A DNA stretch of 64,000 nt from a bacterium EF100-94H03 bin56 (GTDB taxonomy: Bacteria > Pseudomonadota > Alphaproteobacteria > SP197). The notes under the pieces are model-generated. The model worked only from the letters and a program-made list of their open reading frames with translations. It searched no databases and was not told the origin of the DNA. This document shows positions 38,692-47,906 of the stretch, piece after piece; the first letter of the stretch is position 1, and each line of letters opens with the position of its first letter. The stretch is from the NCBI GenBank assembly GCA_002238685.1, contig MPMV01000013.1, forward strand, positions 32,490 to 96,489, given 5' to 3'. The translations under genes and the position numbers were made by a program.

Positions 38692-39212
38692 CGCGCCTGG
38701 TGCCTCTTCAGGGCCTGGATGATGTTCCCGGCCACCACATCCTCGTCATCAATACCACTGTCGACGACCATCGGGGCGACGGCATAGACCGGAGACCGTT
38801 CCTTGATCAGCTTCCCGAGGATGGCAAGGGGGTCTCCCCGGGAGAGCAGGGGGCGCGTGTGGACGGCGCCGATACGCCGCAGGAGGATGTCGGGATCGGC
38901 ACGCAGCCACACCGTGTCAGCTTCCTGCACGATCCGATCTCGCGTCGCCTCGTTCATGAGTGCCCCGCCACCGGTGGCGATGATTGCCGGACCGGATTGC
39001 AGCAGGCGCCTGATGACGCGGTGCTCGGCGCGGCGAAACTCCTCCTCGCCGAACCGCTCGAAGATGTCTGTTATCGAGGTTCCTGCGGCCTTCTCGATCT
39101 CCTCGTCCGAATCCCTGAAGGGAAGGCCGAGCCTTGCCGCCAGGCGCCTGCCAACGCTCGTCTTTCCTGCGCCCATCATCCCGACAAGGACAATCGGCCG
39201 GTCTGCCTTCAC
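38688..39212 (-). CDS. aroK: Shikimate kinase
   Basis: Phosphorylates shikimate at the 3-OH. P-loop GMMGAGKTSVG near residue 11, the substrate Asp in FRDSDEEIE, GGGALM near 82 (shikimate site) and the LID Arg in HTRPLL. Length 174 residues. First gene of aroK-aroB; divergent from the small membrane-protein gene. Confidence 0.96.
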   Translation of the reverse strand: MKADRPIVLVGMMGAGKTSVGRRLAARLGLPFRDSDEEIEKAAGTSITDIFERFGEEEFRRAEHRVIRRLLQSGPAIIATGGGALMNEATRDRIVQEADTVWLRADPDILLRRIGAVHTRPLLSRGDPLAILGKLIKERSPVYAVAPMVVDSGIDDEDVVAGNIIQALKRHQAR

Positions 39213-39308
39213 TACGCCATCTCCGGCGGCAACAATTGCCGCACCCCTGCCATAGACGTATAGATTGTACTTCCTGATGTGTTCAACATTCCACGACTGC
39301 GCTCAGCC

Positions 39309-39449
39309 ATGCGATTGATCAAGCGCTTCTTCATCCTGCTGGTCCTCCTCGCTGTTGCGGGCGGAGCCGGTTACCTCGCCGTCTGGGACATCAAGTCCCC
39401 GATGCGCACGATTGTCGAGGATGTTCCCGATGACAGGTTTGACAACTAG
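39309..39449 (+). CDS. Small single-pass membrane protein
   Basis: A 46-residue ORF: basic start MRLIKRFF, one hydrophobic helix (about residues 7-25) and a short polar tail ending RFDN. Its end overlaps the start of the 600-residue exported protein by 20 bases. Very short proteins of this form sit between aroK and xerD in related genomes, which supports it. Function unknown. Confidence 0.6.
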   Translation: MRLIKRFFILLVLLAVAGGAGYLAVWDIKSPMRTIVEDVPDDRFDN

Positions 39450-41232
39450 ACGTCTTCTCGGCGCCGGACTCGTTGTCGCCACCATCCTGGCCACGGCCGG
39501 TGCACGCGGTCAGGACGCCGAACCCCTCGACATCATTCCCCTCGAGCCGGTTGAACTCGACATCATCGCCTCCGGGACGGTTGAATCGGTCGAAATGGCC
39601 GAGGACATCGTTGATCCGCCGCCTGAGACCGTGCAGCAACATGAGGATCTGGCGGCCGACGGGCTCGAGGTGGATGCCCTTCCGGCCCTCGATGCCGGTC
39701 GTGTGGGGACCATCGGCGAGACGACAGGCGGTTTCTCCCGGACCCTGTGGCAGGACAGTGATGGCGCCTTCATCGCCTCCCTCATGGGCATGCTTGAATC
39801 CGGAACGCAGAAAGTGCCGGATCTGGCGCGGCGCCTCCTGCTGACGACGGCCGATCCCCCGGCCGATGCCGTGGACGACTGGCTGGGAATGAGGATCGAA
39901 ACCCTGATTGCCCTGGGCCTCACCGACGATGCCACCGATCTCATGCAGCGTGCCGGGCGCCGGGCCCTGCAGGGAGCCGGCAACAAGGGAAAGGTCGACG
40001 TTCTGCTTCTTGCCGGCGATGGCGAGGAGGCATGCCAGGAGGTCCGCACGCAGCTCGACGAGGATGATGACCTCTACCTCGCCACCGCACTGGTGTTCTG
40101 TCAGCGTCTCGAGGGCGTCCATGCCGCCGCGGAACTGAGTCTGTCCGTGCTCCAGGATGCCGGTGTTGACGTCGACCCCCGCTTTCTGGCGCTGGACAGG
40201 GCGCTTGTGACGTTCACACCGGTGGATCTCGTCACGCTTGGCAACGTCACGCCTCTCATGTTTGCCATGGCCCTTGCCGGTGCTGGAGAGGTATCCATCG
40301 AATTCCTCGAACACGCATCGTTGCCCGTCCTGCGGGCGATCGCCGATCGGGCCGAACTTCCCGTCGCCCTGCGGCTGGCCGCCGCGGAGCGGGCAACAGC
40401 CCGTGGCTTCATGAAGCCGGCCGACCTTGCCTCCCTCTATCTGGACGTCGGCCCTTCCGACGACACGCCCGCCGGTCCGCTCACCCGGGCACAGATGTTT
40501 CAGGAGCTGAAGGGAGCTGCGCTGGTGGAGGACAGGGCGAGACTCATCACCTCTTTCGTTCAGCGCGGCGCAAGGGCTCCGGAGCCCTGGGTGTTCCGGG
40601 CCGTGGCCAAGGTGGCGGCCATCGAGGTTGCGGAGCTGGCTCCGGGCAACGAGCTTGGCTGGTTCTCTACCCAGGCGGTGCTCACGCTGCTGGCGGCGGG
40701 AGCGGCGGAGGACGCTGCCGGATGGTGGCCCCTCATTGAACAACGTGCGCTTCTCGATCAAGCGGCGGCGGCCGAAGCGGCCGTCTTCTGGCCGCTGCTC
40801 AGGTTGTGGATGGGCAATGACCTCTCCGATGACGGCACCGCGATGCAAACCTGGTGGCGGACGGTCGTCGCAGTCGCACCCGAACGCGCCCGTCGGCTTG
40901 GAGAACTCTACCTTGTCCTCCTGGCGGCCCTGGGGGACCGGATCGCCGAGCCGATCATGCACGAAATCCTTTTCGCAAGGTTCGGTGACAGGCAGCTGGT
41001 GCCGCGTGAGAGCGCCGGTGACGCCGGGCTTGTCGTGGCACTGTCCGCGGCATCCAGGGATGGTCGTCTCGGCGAGGCGCTGCTGCTCTCCAGTGTCCTC
41101 CTGGCATCGCAGGATCCTTCCCGCATCGACGTCCGGAGTGCCGCTGCCGTGATCGGCGCCCTGAAATCCCTGGGACTGGAACGTGAGGCGAGGCTTCTTG
41201 CGCTCGAGGTCGCTTTCGCGAACGCGGTCTGA
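39430..41232 (+). CDS. Conserved exported alpha-helical protein of unknown function
   Basis: A 600-residue protein with a Sec signal peptide (RRLLGAGLVVATILATAGARG). The rest is Ala/Leu-rich, acidic and apparently all-alpha, resembling tandem helical hairpins, with no catalytic motif I recognise. It occupies the aroK-xerD interval where alphaproteobacteria often carry an uncharacterised large periplasmic protein. ATG at 39430 was chosen because the signal peptide starts there; ATG at 39421 is also in frame. xerD begins 48 bases downstream. Confidence 0.75.
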   Translation: MTGLTTRRLLGAGLVVATILATAGARGQDAEPLDIIPLEPVELDIIASGTVESVEMAEDIVDPPPETVQQHEDLAADGLEVDALPALDAGRVGTIGETTGGFSRTLWQDSDGAFIASLMGMLESGTQKVPDLARRLLLTTADPPADAVDDWLGMRIETLIALGLTDDATDLMQRAGRRALQGAGNKGKVDVLLLAGDGEEACQEVRTQLDEDDDLYLATALVFCQRLEGVHAAAELSLSVLQDAGVDVDPRFLALDRALVTFTPVDLVTLGNVTPLMFAMALAGAGEVSIEFLEHASLPVLRAIADRAELPVALRLAAAERATARGFMKPADLASLYLDVGPSDDTPAGPLTRAQMFQELKGAALVEDRARLITSFVQRGARAPEPWVFRAVAKVAAIEVAELAPGNELGWFSTQAVLTLLAAGAAEDAAGWWPLIEQRALLDQAAAAEAAVFWPLLRLWMGNDLSDDGTAMQTWWRTVVAVAPERARRLGELYLVLLAALGDRIAEPIMHEILFARFGDRQLVPRESAGDAGLVVALSAASRDGRLGEALLLSSVLLASQDPSRIDVRSAAAVIGALKSLGLEREARLLALEVAFANAV

Positions 41233-41280
41233 CAGACCGGAAAGGGAGTCTCCCATATTCATGGTCCGCACGGTGCGAAG

Positions 41281-42171
41281 GTGACGAAGGACAGCCAGGG
41301 TGCAGCGGATGCCATCGGTCTCTTCCTCGAGATGATGGTGGTCGAGCGTGGCGCATCCACAAACACGATCGAGGCCTATCGCCGGGACCTTGCGGATCTC
41401 GCAGGCTTCCTGGCGCCCGGTTCCCTTCAGGAGGCGTCATCCGACGACATCCGCCGCTGGCTCGGTGCACTGCGTCGCCGTGGCGCCAGCGCCGGAACCG
41501 CGGCGCGACGCATGTCGGCTGCCCGTCAGTTCTACCGCTTCCTCGCCAGCGAGAATCTGCGCAGCGACGATCCGGCAGCGAGGCTGGAGTCGCCCCGGTC
41601 CGGACCGTCCCTGCCGAGGGTGCTGTCCCAGGACCAGGTCAGCCGTTTGCTGGAGACCGCTCATGACGGTGACCGTCCGGAAGACCTGCGCCGGGCGGCG
41701 CTGGTGGAACTGCTCTATGCGACCGGTCTGCGTGTCTCCGAGCTCGTCTCCCTGCCCGCCAGCGCGATCGAACGCGATGCGCCCTTCATCATCGTGCGCG
41801 GCAAGGGGGGGCGCGAGCGTCTCGTGCCCATTGGCGAGCGGGCGCTTCGAACGGTGAGGACCTGGCTTGGCGTCCGTTCGCGGCCGTCACCATGGCTGTT
41901 TCCGTCCCGCGGCGCCTCCGGTCACCTGACGCGCCAGTCTGCGGGGAGGATCCTGAAGAAACTGGCCATGGACTCGTGCCTTGACCCCGCGGCGGTCTCT
42001 CCCCACGTGCTGCGTCATGCCTTCGCCAGCCATCTGCTGGACAACGGCGCAGACCTGCGTTCCGTGCAGACCATGCTGGGCCATGCCGACATATCCACCA
42101 CGCAGATCTACACCCATGTGCTCGAGGAACGCCTCAAGTCTGCCTTGGCCAGGCATCACCCTCTTTCTTGA
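41281..42171 (+). CDS. xerD: Site-specific tyrosine recombinase XerD
   Basis: Resolves chromosome dimers at dif with XerC and FtsK. The N-terminal SAM-like core-binding domain ([20 protein letters not shown]) precedes the catalytic domain, which shows all residues: Arg in [10 protein letters not shown], Lys in [37 protein letters not shown] with the nucleophilic Tyr. Length 296. GTG at 41281 is the start. The site is in the housekeeping part, so it is not the element's integrase. Confidence 0.93.
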   Translation: MTKDSQGAADAIGLFLEMMVVERGASTNTIEAYRRDLADLAGFLAPGSLQEASSDDIRRWLGALRRRGASAGTAARRMSAARQFYRFLASENLRSDDPAARLESPRSGPSLPRVLSQDQVSRLLETAHDGDRPEDLRRAALVELLYATGLRVSELVSLPASAIERDAPFIIVRGKGGRERLVPIGERALRTVRTWLGVRSRPSPWLFPSRGASGHLTRQSAGRILKKLAMDSCLDPAAVSPHVLRHAFASHLLDNGADLRSVQTMLGHADISTTQIYTHVLEERLKSALARHHPLS

Positions 42172-42234
42172 CAGCCACCGGTGGCGCAAGGCATGGACTC
42201 GTGCCACTCGTTCACCCTGGGGGAGAACCGGATC

Positions 42235-43215
42235 ATGAGTTTCACCATCATCGATGCCGCTCCGGCGCGGCTCAACCGCAGCGAACTTGCCGTCCCGGGA
42301 AGCCGCACGGAACTCTTCGCCAAGGCAGCGGCCGGCGATGCCGACGTCGTCTTTCTCGATCTCGAGGATGCGGTCGCACCCGATGACAAGCCGCAGGCCA
42401 GGAAGAACGTGATCGAGGCTGTCAACGACCTCGACTGGGGCTCCAAGACTCTTTCGGTGCGTATCAACGGGCTCGACACCCACTACATGTACCGTGATGT
42501 TGTCGACGTGATCGAGCAGACACAGGGTCGGCTGGATCTCATCATGATTCCCAAGGTCGGAACACCGGCCGATGTCTATGCCGTCGACATGCTCGTCACC
42601 CAGGTCGAGGACGCGATGGCGCGTCCGAAACGGATCGGTTTCGAGCTCATCATCGAGACGGCACTCGGCATGTCCAATGTCGAGGCGATCGCCGGCGCCA
42701 GCGGACGCAACGAGAGCCTGCATTTCGGCGTGGCCGACTACGCCGCCTCGACCCGTGCCCGCATGACGACCATCGGTGGTCCCAATCCTCTCTACGGCGT
42801 GCTGACCGACGCCCAGGGCGACGCCCCGCGGGATTATCACTGGGGAGACATGTGGCACTTCGCCATTTCCCGCATGGTGGTGGCGGCCCGGGCCCGGGGT
42901 CTGCGGCCCATCGACGGACCCTTCGGCGATTTCCGGGACGCCGACGGCTATCGCGCCCAGGCCAACCGGGCGGCTGCCCTGGGATGCGAGGGCAAGTGGG
43001 CCATTCATCCGGGCCAGATTCCCCTCGCCAACGAGGTGAACAGCCCCTCCGAGAAGGAGGTCACCCAGGCGCGGCGAATTCTCGAGGCCATGGCGAAGGC
43101 GCAAAGCGAAGGCCAGGGCGCGGTCTCCCTGGACGGCAAGCTGATCGATATCGCATCGATCAAGCAGGCCGAGGTGATGGTGCGCAAGGCCGAACAGATC
43201 AGTTCTGCCGGATAG
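42235..43215 (+). CDS. mcl1: L-malyl-CoA / beta-methylmalyl-CoA lyase (CitE-like)
   Basis: CitE/HpcH aldolase-fold lyase that cleaves malyl-CoA to acetyl-CoA and glyoxylate and methylmalyl-CoA to propionyl-CoA and glyoxylate. Catalytic features: [15 protein letters not shown] near residue 38, Arg in [15 protein letters not shown], Glu in [13 protein letters not shown], and [10 protein letters not shown]. Length 326 residues from ATG 42235, nine bases after GGGGGAGA. With methylmalonyl-CoA mutase and phaAB in the window it fits an ethylmalonyl-CoA-type pathway; that assignment is inferential. Confidence 0.88.
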   Translation: MSFTIIDAAPARLNRSELAVPGSRTELFAKAAAGDADVVFLDLEDAVAPDDKPQARKNVIEAVNDLDWGSKTLSVRINGLDTHYMYRDVVDVIEQTQGRLDLIMIPKVGTPADVYAVDMLVTQVEDAMARPKRIGFELIIETALGMSNVEAIAGASGRNESLHFGVADYAASTRARMTTIGGPNPLYGVLTDAQGDAPRDYHWGDMWHFAISRMVVAARARGLRPIDGPFGDFRDADGYRAQANRAAALGCEGKWAIHPGQIPLANEVNSPSEKEVTQARRILEAMAKAQSEGQGAVSLDGKLIDIASIKQAEVMVRKAEQISSAG

Positions 43216-43234
43216 GGACAGCGTTTCCACCATC

Positions 43235-44191
43235 ATGCGTCTGGCACTGGAATTCGAGCGGCCGATCGTCGAACTCGAAAGCAAGATCGAGGAACTTCGC
43301 CGGCTGTCGGTCGATGATGGCGTCAACATTGTCGACGAGGTCAATCGTCTGGAGACAAAGCTCGACCGTCTCCTCGTCCAGACCTATGGCAAACTCAGCC
43401 CGTGGCAGAAGACCCAGGTCGCCAGGCATCCGGCACGCCCCCACACGTCGGTCTTCATCTCGTCCCTGATCGGGGATTTTGTTCCGTTCGCCGGAGATCG
43501 TCTCTATGGCGAGGATCCCGCCATGTTGGCAGGGCTCGGTACCTTCGACGGGCGTCCGGTGGTGGTCATGGGCCACGAGAAGGGCAATGACACGGACAGC
43601 AGGGTCCGGCACAACTTCGGCATGGCCCGGCCCGAGGGCTATCGCAAGGCCGCCCGGCTGATGCGCCTGGCGGACCGTTTTGGCCTGGCGGTGATCACCT
43701 TTGTCGATACGGCCGGTGCCTATCCGGGAATCGGCGCCGAGGAGAGGGGGCAGGCGGAGGCCATCGCCCGTTCCATCGAGACCTGCCTGACCATCCGGGT
43801 GCCGTTGGTGTCCGTGGTGATCGGTGAGGGTGGATCAGGGGGCGCCATCGCCATTGCTGTGGCGGATCGCGTGCTGATGCTCGAACACGCTGTCTATTCC
43901 GTGATCTCTCCTGAAGGATGCGCTTCCATCCTGTGGCGCAGCAGCGACGAGGCCGAGACGGCTGCCAATGCCCTGAAACTGACCGCTACCGACCTGGAGG
44001 GGCTGAAGATCATCGACCGTGTGGTGAAGGAACCGCTGGGCGGCGCCCACCGCGACCCCGACGCCGCCATACGCACGACCGCCGAGGCCATCACCGCTGC
44101 GTTAGCGGAACTTGATTCCCTCGATGGCGATGCCCTCGTTGCCGGGCGCCGCGACAAGTTCATGAAGATGGGCCGTCATCTGCCCCAGTGA
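43235..44191 (+). CDS. accA: Acetyl-CoA carboxylase carboxyltransferase subunit alpha
   Basis: With AccD transfers CO2 from carboxybiotin to acetyl-CoA, the first step of fatty-acid synthesis. Family blocks: [15 protein letters not shown] at residue 7, [20 protein letters not shown] near 155, [11 protein letters not shown] near 195, and [14 protein letters not shown] near 222. Length 318 residues. It starts 19 bases after mcl1. Confidence 0.97.
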   Translation: MRLALEFERPIVELESKIEELRRLSVDDGVNIVDEVNRLETKLDRLLVQTYGKLSPWQKTQVARHPARPHTSVFISSLIGDFVPFAGDRLYGEDPAMLAGLGTFDGRPVVVMGHEKGNDTDSRVRHNFGMARPEGYRKAARLMRLADRFGLAVITFVDTAGAYPGIGAEERGQAEAIARSIETCLTIRVPLVSVVIGEGGSGGAIAIAVADRVLMLEHAVYSVISPEGCASILWRSSDEAETAANALKLTATDLEGLKIIDRVVKEPLGGAHRDPDAAIRTTAEAITAALAELDSLDGDALVAGRRDKFMKMGRHLPQ

Positions 44192-44242
44192 CGTTAGGCG
44201 CATTCCGGAATCCAGCGAACCCGCCATCCTTCCCATCTGGAC

Positions 44243-44271
44243 TTGCACCCGGCGATGTCGTCGGCTACCTA
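44243..44271 (+). promoter_or_regulatory. Sigma70-type promoter of tRNA-Arg
   Basis: TTGCAC (44243-44248), exact 17-base spacer and TACCTA (44266-44271), ending 15 bases before the tRNA 5' end. Both hexamers are near consensus and the position is right for a tRNA start. Confidence 0.65.
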
Positions 44272-44286
44272 GGCACGTGATAAAGC

Positions 44287-44363
44287 GCACCCCTAGCTCA
44301 ACTGGATAGAGCACCTGACTACGGATCAGGAGGTTGGGGGTTCGAGTCCTCCGGGGTGCGCCA
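44287..44363 (+). tRNA. tRNA-Arg(ACG)
   Basis: Complete cloverleaf, 77 bases with CCA encoded. Acceptor stem GCACCCC/GGGGTGC, T8-A9, D arm AGCTC...AGAGC, anticodon stem CCTGA/TCAGG with loop CTACGGA (anticodon ACG), GTTCGAGTC T loop and discriminator G before CCA. It decodes CGN-type arginine codons after A34 to inosine. It lies at the border of the mobile element and could have served as the insertion target, though the recombinase seen is of the serine type. Confidence 0.97.
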
Positions 44364-44683
44364 TCATCCGCAATCTATAAGGCGTCGGTCTCATGCCGGA
44401 CATGATACCGATGCCGTTGGCGGGTAGCAATCCCCGCCGGCTCCACACCTGGTCTGAGGCGCCCAACGTCAACGGGAGCGCCGCACGAACCGGAATTCTC
44501 AAAGGAAAACAGCCTCCGCATTGCATTGCGGAGGCTGTTTGAATTGTTGGCTGACAAAGCCCTTTGAAGGGGTTGTCACGACCCACTCGACTAGTGGGAT
44601 CGTTATAGCCCGAACCGCTTTTGTCGTCAACGTCTGCCCTGCGATTTTTCTTTGGCGGCGCGTCCCTCGCAGAGGGCAACGCG
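44364..44683. other. Border region between tRNA-Arg and repC
   Basis: 320 bases without a gene. Besides the strong terminator-like hairpin (44507-44540) it holds a 6-bp dyad CCCACT/AGTGGG at 44582-44587/44593-44598, about 85 bases before repC, a possible repC operator, and a GGCGGG/CCCGCC dyad near 44419-44438. The element's left junction should lie here. Confidence 0.45.
44507..44540. terminator. Bidirectional terminator-like hairpin
   Basis: Perfect 14-bp stem: AAACAGCCTCCGCA (44507-44520), 6-base loop, TGCGGAGGCTGTTT (44527-44540), with A-rich left and T-rich right flanks. It would end tRNA transcription on the plus strand and also insulate the chromosome from minus-strand readthrough. 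Confidence 0.8.
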
Positions 44684-46075
44684 ATGAACACGACAGACAC
44701 GACAGGTACCTTGTATGCAGCGGCGCCGGGGCTGCGCAGCCTCACCCCGCAGTCGATGGGCAGCCGGCTGGCGGCCGACTGCTTCGGCGGGCTGCCTCCT
44801 GGCGTGAGCCGGACTGACCTCATGAGGGCAATCGAACAGGGCGGTCCGAGGTGCGGCCTCACGGCCGCCCAGGTCCAACGCCTGCTCTACCTGGTGCGCC
44901 ACACCGCCGAACTCGACTGGCAGGACGACAGCGCGATGCCCGTCGTCTGGGTCTCAGTGTCACGCATGGCGCACGATCTCGGCGTCAGCCGGCAGCGGAT
45001 AGCGGAGGTCGAGCGGCAGCTCGCCGAGGCCGGATGGCTCAGTCACCGCGACTCCGGCAACCGGCGGCGGTCGGGCGAGAGGGATCCGGCGACCGGACGC
45101 GTTGTCAATGCCTTCGGCGTCCAGCTGGGCGCCCTGGGCGCACGCTACAGCGAGTTGGCGGCGTCGGCCGTGCAACGAGACGCGGAGTGGGCGGCGCGGC
45201 GGGCCTTGCGGGCTTCGTCCTCATCGCTGCTCTGCGAGATCCGGCGGCTCCATGCTGCGCTCGACGGCCGGGTGGAGCCGGGCGATGCGCCGGCGGCCCC
45301 CCTGGCGGGTGACGCCCCGCTGGATGTGCTCGAGGAAGAGAATGCGGCGCTCCAGTCCCTGCGCGACCGCCTGGCGGGGCGCCTGGCGGCGGAGGCGGCC
45401 GACTCCCGCCTTGTAACGGTCGCGGAGGTGCGCCTTGTAACGGCGGCAGGGGAAGGTCAGGGTTTACCCTCGGGGAAAGAAAACCTTCCCCCCATACTAA
45501 TACAAAGAGAATCCGTAACTAACGTGGGTAATCGCCCGGACGGCGCGGTCGAGGAAGTCGCCTCGGCCGAAGCGCCGCCCGAGGCTGAGGTCGGTGCAGC
45601 GGGCGATGATGGGCGGGGAAGGGAAGAATGCCGGCGGCTCGGCGATCCCGGCGACTGCGGCGTCGGGTGGATCTCGCCGGACCGGGTGGCCTGGGCGGCA
45701 TCGCCGCAGTTCAGGAGTCTCCTGGCGGCGGCCGGGCCGGACGGGCCCGGGTGGATCGATGTCCTGGCAGCGGCCGACACGCGCCGCCGCGAACTCGGCA
45801 TCCACGACGGCGCCTGGCGCGCTGCCGGCAGGACCCTGGGCTGGGCCGGCGCGGCGGTGCTCGTGGCCGTGATCGACGGTCGCTGCGAAGAGCGGGCATC
45901 CTTCGTCTACAATCCGCCGGCGTTCGCGGTTGCGTGCTCCAAGCTCGCCGCGGCGGGCGAACTCCACCTCCACAAGTCGGTCTGGGGCCTCGAGACGAGG
46001 CGGCGCATCCGGGCGGCCCGGGCGGTGGGCGACGGTGTCGACCTTAGCCGGCTGGCCCGCGGTATCACGCGATGA
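44684..46075 (+). CDS. repC: RepC-like plasmid replication initiator
   Basis: A 463-residue protein with the two-part plan of RepABC-type RepC. The N-terminal winged-helix part reads GLPPGVSRTDLMRAIEQGGP, PVVWVSVSRMAHDLGVSRQR, AEAGWLSHRDSGNRRRSGER and AFGVQLGALGARYSELAA, following the RepC order (LPEGKSPK..L, VWPSN..LA..LGLSR..V, DSPNGRRYGRR, AYGFDLSPLAAR). After a low-complexity linker the C-terminal part has WIDVLAAADTRRRELGI, AAGRTLGWAGAAVLVAVIDG and GELHLHKSVWGLE. ATG at 44684 follows AGAGGG. parA is not directly upstream, unlike in repABC operons. Confidence 0.75.
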   Translation: MNTTDTTGTLYAAAPGLRSLTPQSMGSRLAADCFGGLPPGVSRTDLMRAIEQGGPRCGLTAAQVQRLLYLVRHTAELDWQDDSAMPVVWVSVSRMAHDLGVSRQRIAEVERQLAEAGWLSHRDSGNRRRSGERDPATGRVVNAFGVQLGALGARYSELAASAVQRDAEWAARRALRASSSSLLCEIRRLHAALDGRVEPGDAPAAPLAGDAPLDVLEEENAALQSLRDRLAGRLAAEAADSRLVTVAEVRLVTAAGEGQGLPSGKENLPPILIQRESVTNVGNRPDGAVEEVASAEAPPEAEVGAAGDDGRGREECRRLGDPGDCGVGWISPDRVAWAASPQFRSLLAAAGPDGPGWIDVLAAADTRRRELGIHDGAWRAAGRTLGWAGAAVLVAVIDGRCEERASFVYNPPAFAVACSKLAAAGELHLHKSVWGLETRRRIRAARAVGDGVDLSRLARGITR

Positions 46076-46089
46076 CGGGACGCGGTTCC

Positions 46090-47727
46090 TCAACCGTCCT
46101 GCCAGTGGATCTCCTGCACGCCGAGTTCGTAGACGGCGGGCGGCGACAGCGTCACCGTGACCGTGAGACGTTTTCGGTCACCTCCACGCCAGGCGACGGT
46201 GATGCGGTCGAGGACCTCCTGCAGCAGGCGAACATGCTGCGGATCCGGCCCGTGGTGCTGCTCGGCGTGGGTGCGGGCGGCGGCGGCGATGCGGGCATGG
46301 GCGGTGGCGGCGATCGCATCAACCGAAACCTGGGGCGTGAGGAGAGCCAGGGTGGCGCGTGTCGTGGTGATGCGGTTGGCGAGAGCGTCGATCTCGGCCT
46401 CCGGGATCGCGAGGTCCTGGCTCGCGCGGCGCGAGGCCGGGTGGGGCTCTGGCGTGCGGGCGGGCGGGGCGGGGGGCGCGCGGCGCGAGGCGGGGTGGGC
46501 CTCTGCCGTGCGGGCGAGCGCGGTGGCGGAATGCGCCAGAGCGGCTGCCGCCCGCTCGACGGCGGTGATCTCCTCGCTCAGGCGGGTGGAGCGGGTGCGG
46601 CGGACGGCCGCCTCGGCGGAGGCCGCGGTGTGAACGGTCTTCGCGTTGCGGGGCGATGCCAGGCGCCGGGCGAGGGCCTCGATGACGTCGCCGCGGCGGA
46701 ACATATGGCGCTGCCCGCAGGTGCGCGTCGTTCGCCAGGTCTGGCAGATGAGGTATCCGGAATGCGCCGTGGTCACCCGACCGCCGCAGTCGCCACACCA
46801 GAGCCTGCCCGACGTGATGTATCTGATGGCCTTGCTCGGTCGAGGCGGGCGTTTAACCGGTGGGCGGCCGGGGCGCTTCGCCTCGAGGATCGCCTGCACC
46901 GCGTCCCACTGCTCCGTCGGAACGATCGCCAGTTCCGGAACCTCGATGGTCTTCCACTCCGATTCGGGCTGCGGGTGGCGCTCGTGGCGGCCGGTGACGG
47001 GATTGCGCACGCTCTTGACACGGCCGAACAGGACACGGCCGCGGTAGATCACGTTGCGCAGGATGCCTCGCGAAAGGGACGCGGTGCCGACGAGCGTGGA
47101 GGCGTGCCACCGGGATCCCGTGGGCGACGGGATCCCGTCGTCGTTGAGGGCGCGTGCGACCAGGCGATACGGCCGGCCCGACGCGACTTCGGCGAAGATT
47201 CTCCGGACGACGGCCGCCTCGGCCTCGTTGATCGTGCGCCGGCCGCCGGCGCTGCCGCCCGGCACCACGTCGTAGCCGTATCGCCGTCCGCCCGGGATTC
47301 CTCCGTTGGCGACGGCGGCGCGCTGGCCGCGGCGAACCTTGTCCGAGAGGTCCTTGAGATAGATCGCGTTCATCGTCCCCTTGAGACCGACGTAGAGCTC
47401 ATTGATGAGGCCCTCCGTGACCGAGATCAGCAGGATCCCATGGTAGAGCAGGCGCTTGTAGATTGTTGCCACATCGGCCTGATCCCGGCTCACCCGCGAC
47501 AGGTCCTCGATGAGCACGGCCTCGAACTCTCCGTAGGCGGCGGCGTGGAGGAGCTCGAGGAGCGCCGGGCGCTGCTGCATGACGGCGCCGGAGATGCCCT
47601 CGTCGGCGAACTCCTCGACGACCGTGGCGTGGTGGCGACGCGCGATCTCCCGGCAACGTTCGAGCTGCGCGGGGACGGAGCGTTCCTGCGTGTCCGTCGA
47701 GTGGCGCGCGTAGATCGCCACACGCAT
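46090..47727 (-). CDS. Large serine recombinase (site-specific integrase/resolvase type)
   Basis: A 545-residue serine recombinase. The catalytic domain begins AIYARHSTDTQERSVPAQ with the nucleophilic Ser, then DEGISGAVMQQRPALLELL and IEDLSRVSRDQADVATIYK. The Recombinase domain (RYGYDV, RRIFAEVASGR, NDDGIPSPTGSRWH) is followed by a zinc ribbon (LWCGDCGG ... CQTWRTTRTCGQR) and a C-terminal helical region with an 18-residue repeat. ATG at 47727 gives the usual start; GTG at 47745 is also possible. It is the best candidate for integrating the element. It converges with repC (14 bases) and diverges from parA. Confidence 0.92.
   Translation of the reverse strand: MRVAIYARHSTDTQERSVPAQLERCREIARRHHATVVEEFADEGISGAVMQQRPALLELLHAAAYGEFEAVLIEDLSRVSRDQADVATIYKRLLYHGILLISVTEGLINELYVGLKGTMNAIYLKDLSDKVRRGQRAAVANGGIPGGRRYGYDVVPGGSAGGRRTINEAEAAVVRRIFAEVASGRPYRLVARALNDDGIPSPTGSRWHASTLVGTASLSRGILRNVIYRGRVLFGRVKSVRNPVTGRHERHPQPESEWKTIEVPELAIVPTEQWDAVQAILEAKRPGRPPVKRPPRPSKAIRYITSGRLWCGDCGGRVTTAHSGYLICQTWRTTRTCGQRHMFRRGDVIEALARRLASPRNAKTVHTAASAEAAVRRTRSTRLSEEITAVERAAAALAHSATALARTAEAHPASRRAPPAPPARTPEPHPASRRASQDLAIPEAEIDALANRITTTRATLALLTPQVSVDAIAATAHARIAAAARTHAEQHHGPDPQHVRLLQEVLDRITVAWRGGDRKRLTVTVTLSPPAVYELGVQEIHWQDG
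46424..46519 (-). repeat. 54-bp tandem repeat inside the recombinase gene
   Basis: Two imperfect copies with a 54-bp period, the first at 46424-46477, the second from 46478. They encode the 18-residue unit starting ARTAEAHPASRRA and ARTPEPHPASRRA in the C-terminal helical region, so the recombinase carries an in-frame expansion. Confidence 0.7.
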
Positions 47728-47835
47728 GCCGGCGATGTCGTTCACGCTGCCCGTCGCTCCCCTGCGGTGGGGCCGGCGGCCGGGCTGGTCTCTGTACGCC
47801 GGCAAGCCCCTCAACTGCGGTCTCGCAGCAAACTA

Positions 47836-47848
47836 CCCCAAATTGGGG
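47836..47848. promoter_or_regulatory. Palindrome upstream of parA
   Basis: CCCCAA-A-TTGGGG, 6-bp arms around one base, about 60 bases before the parA start, in the divergent recombinase/parA region. A candidate operator; the binding protein is unknown. Confidence 0.4.
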
Positions 47849-47906
47849 AGGGATTCGAGGGCATGCGCCCCGGGTTCCCAAGTTCCGAAGAAAGGAGGAC
47901 GTACCC

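Noticed and set aside
41281..42171. XerD as the element's integrase
   Set aside because: Sequence and location (beside accA and the aro genes) fit housekeeping XerD; the element has its own serine recombinase.
44326..44862. Minus-strand frame ending in GGLEPPTS near the tRNA
   Set aside because: That C-terminal peptide is the well-known spurious translation of the antisense strand of a tRNA gene; the frame also crosses the terminator and repC.
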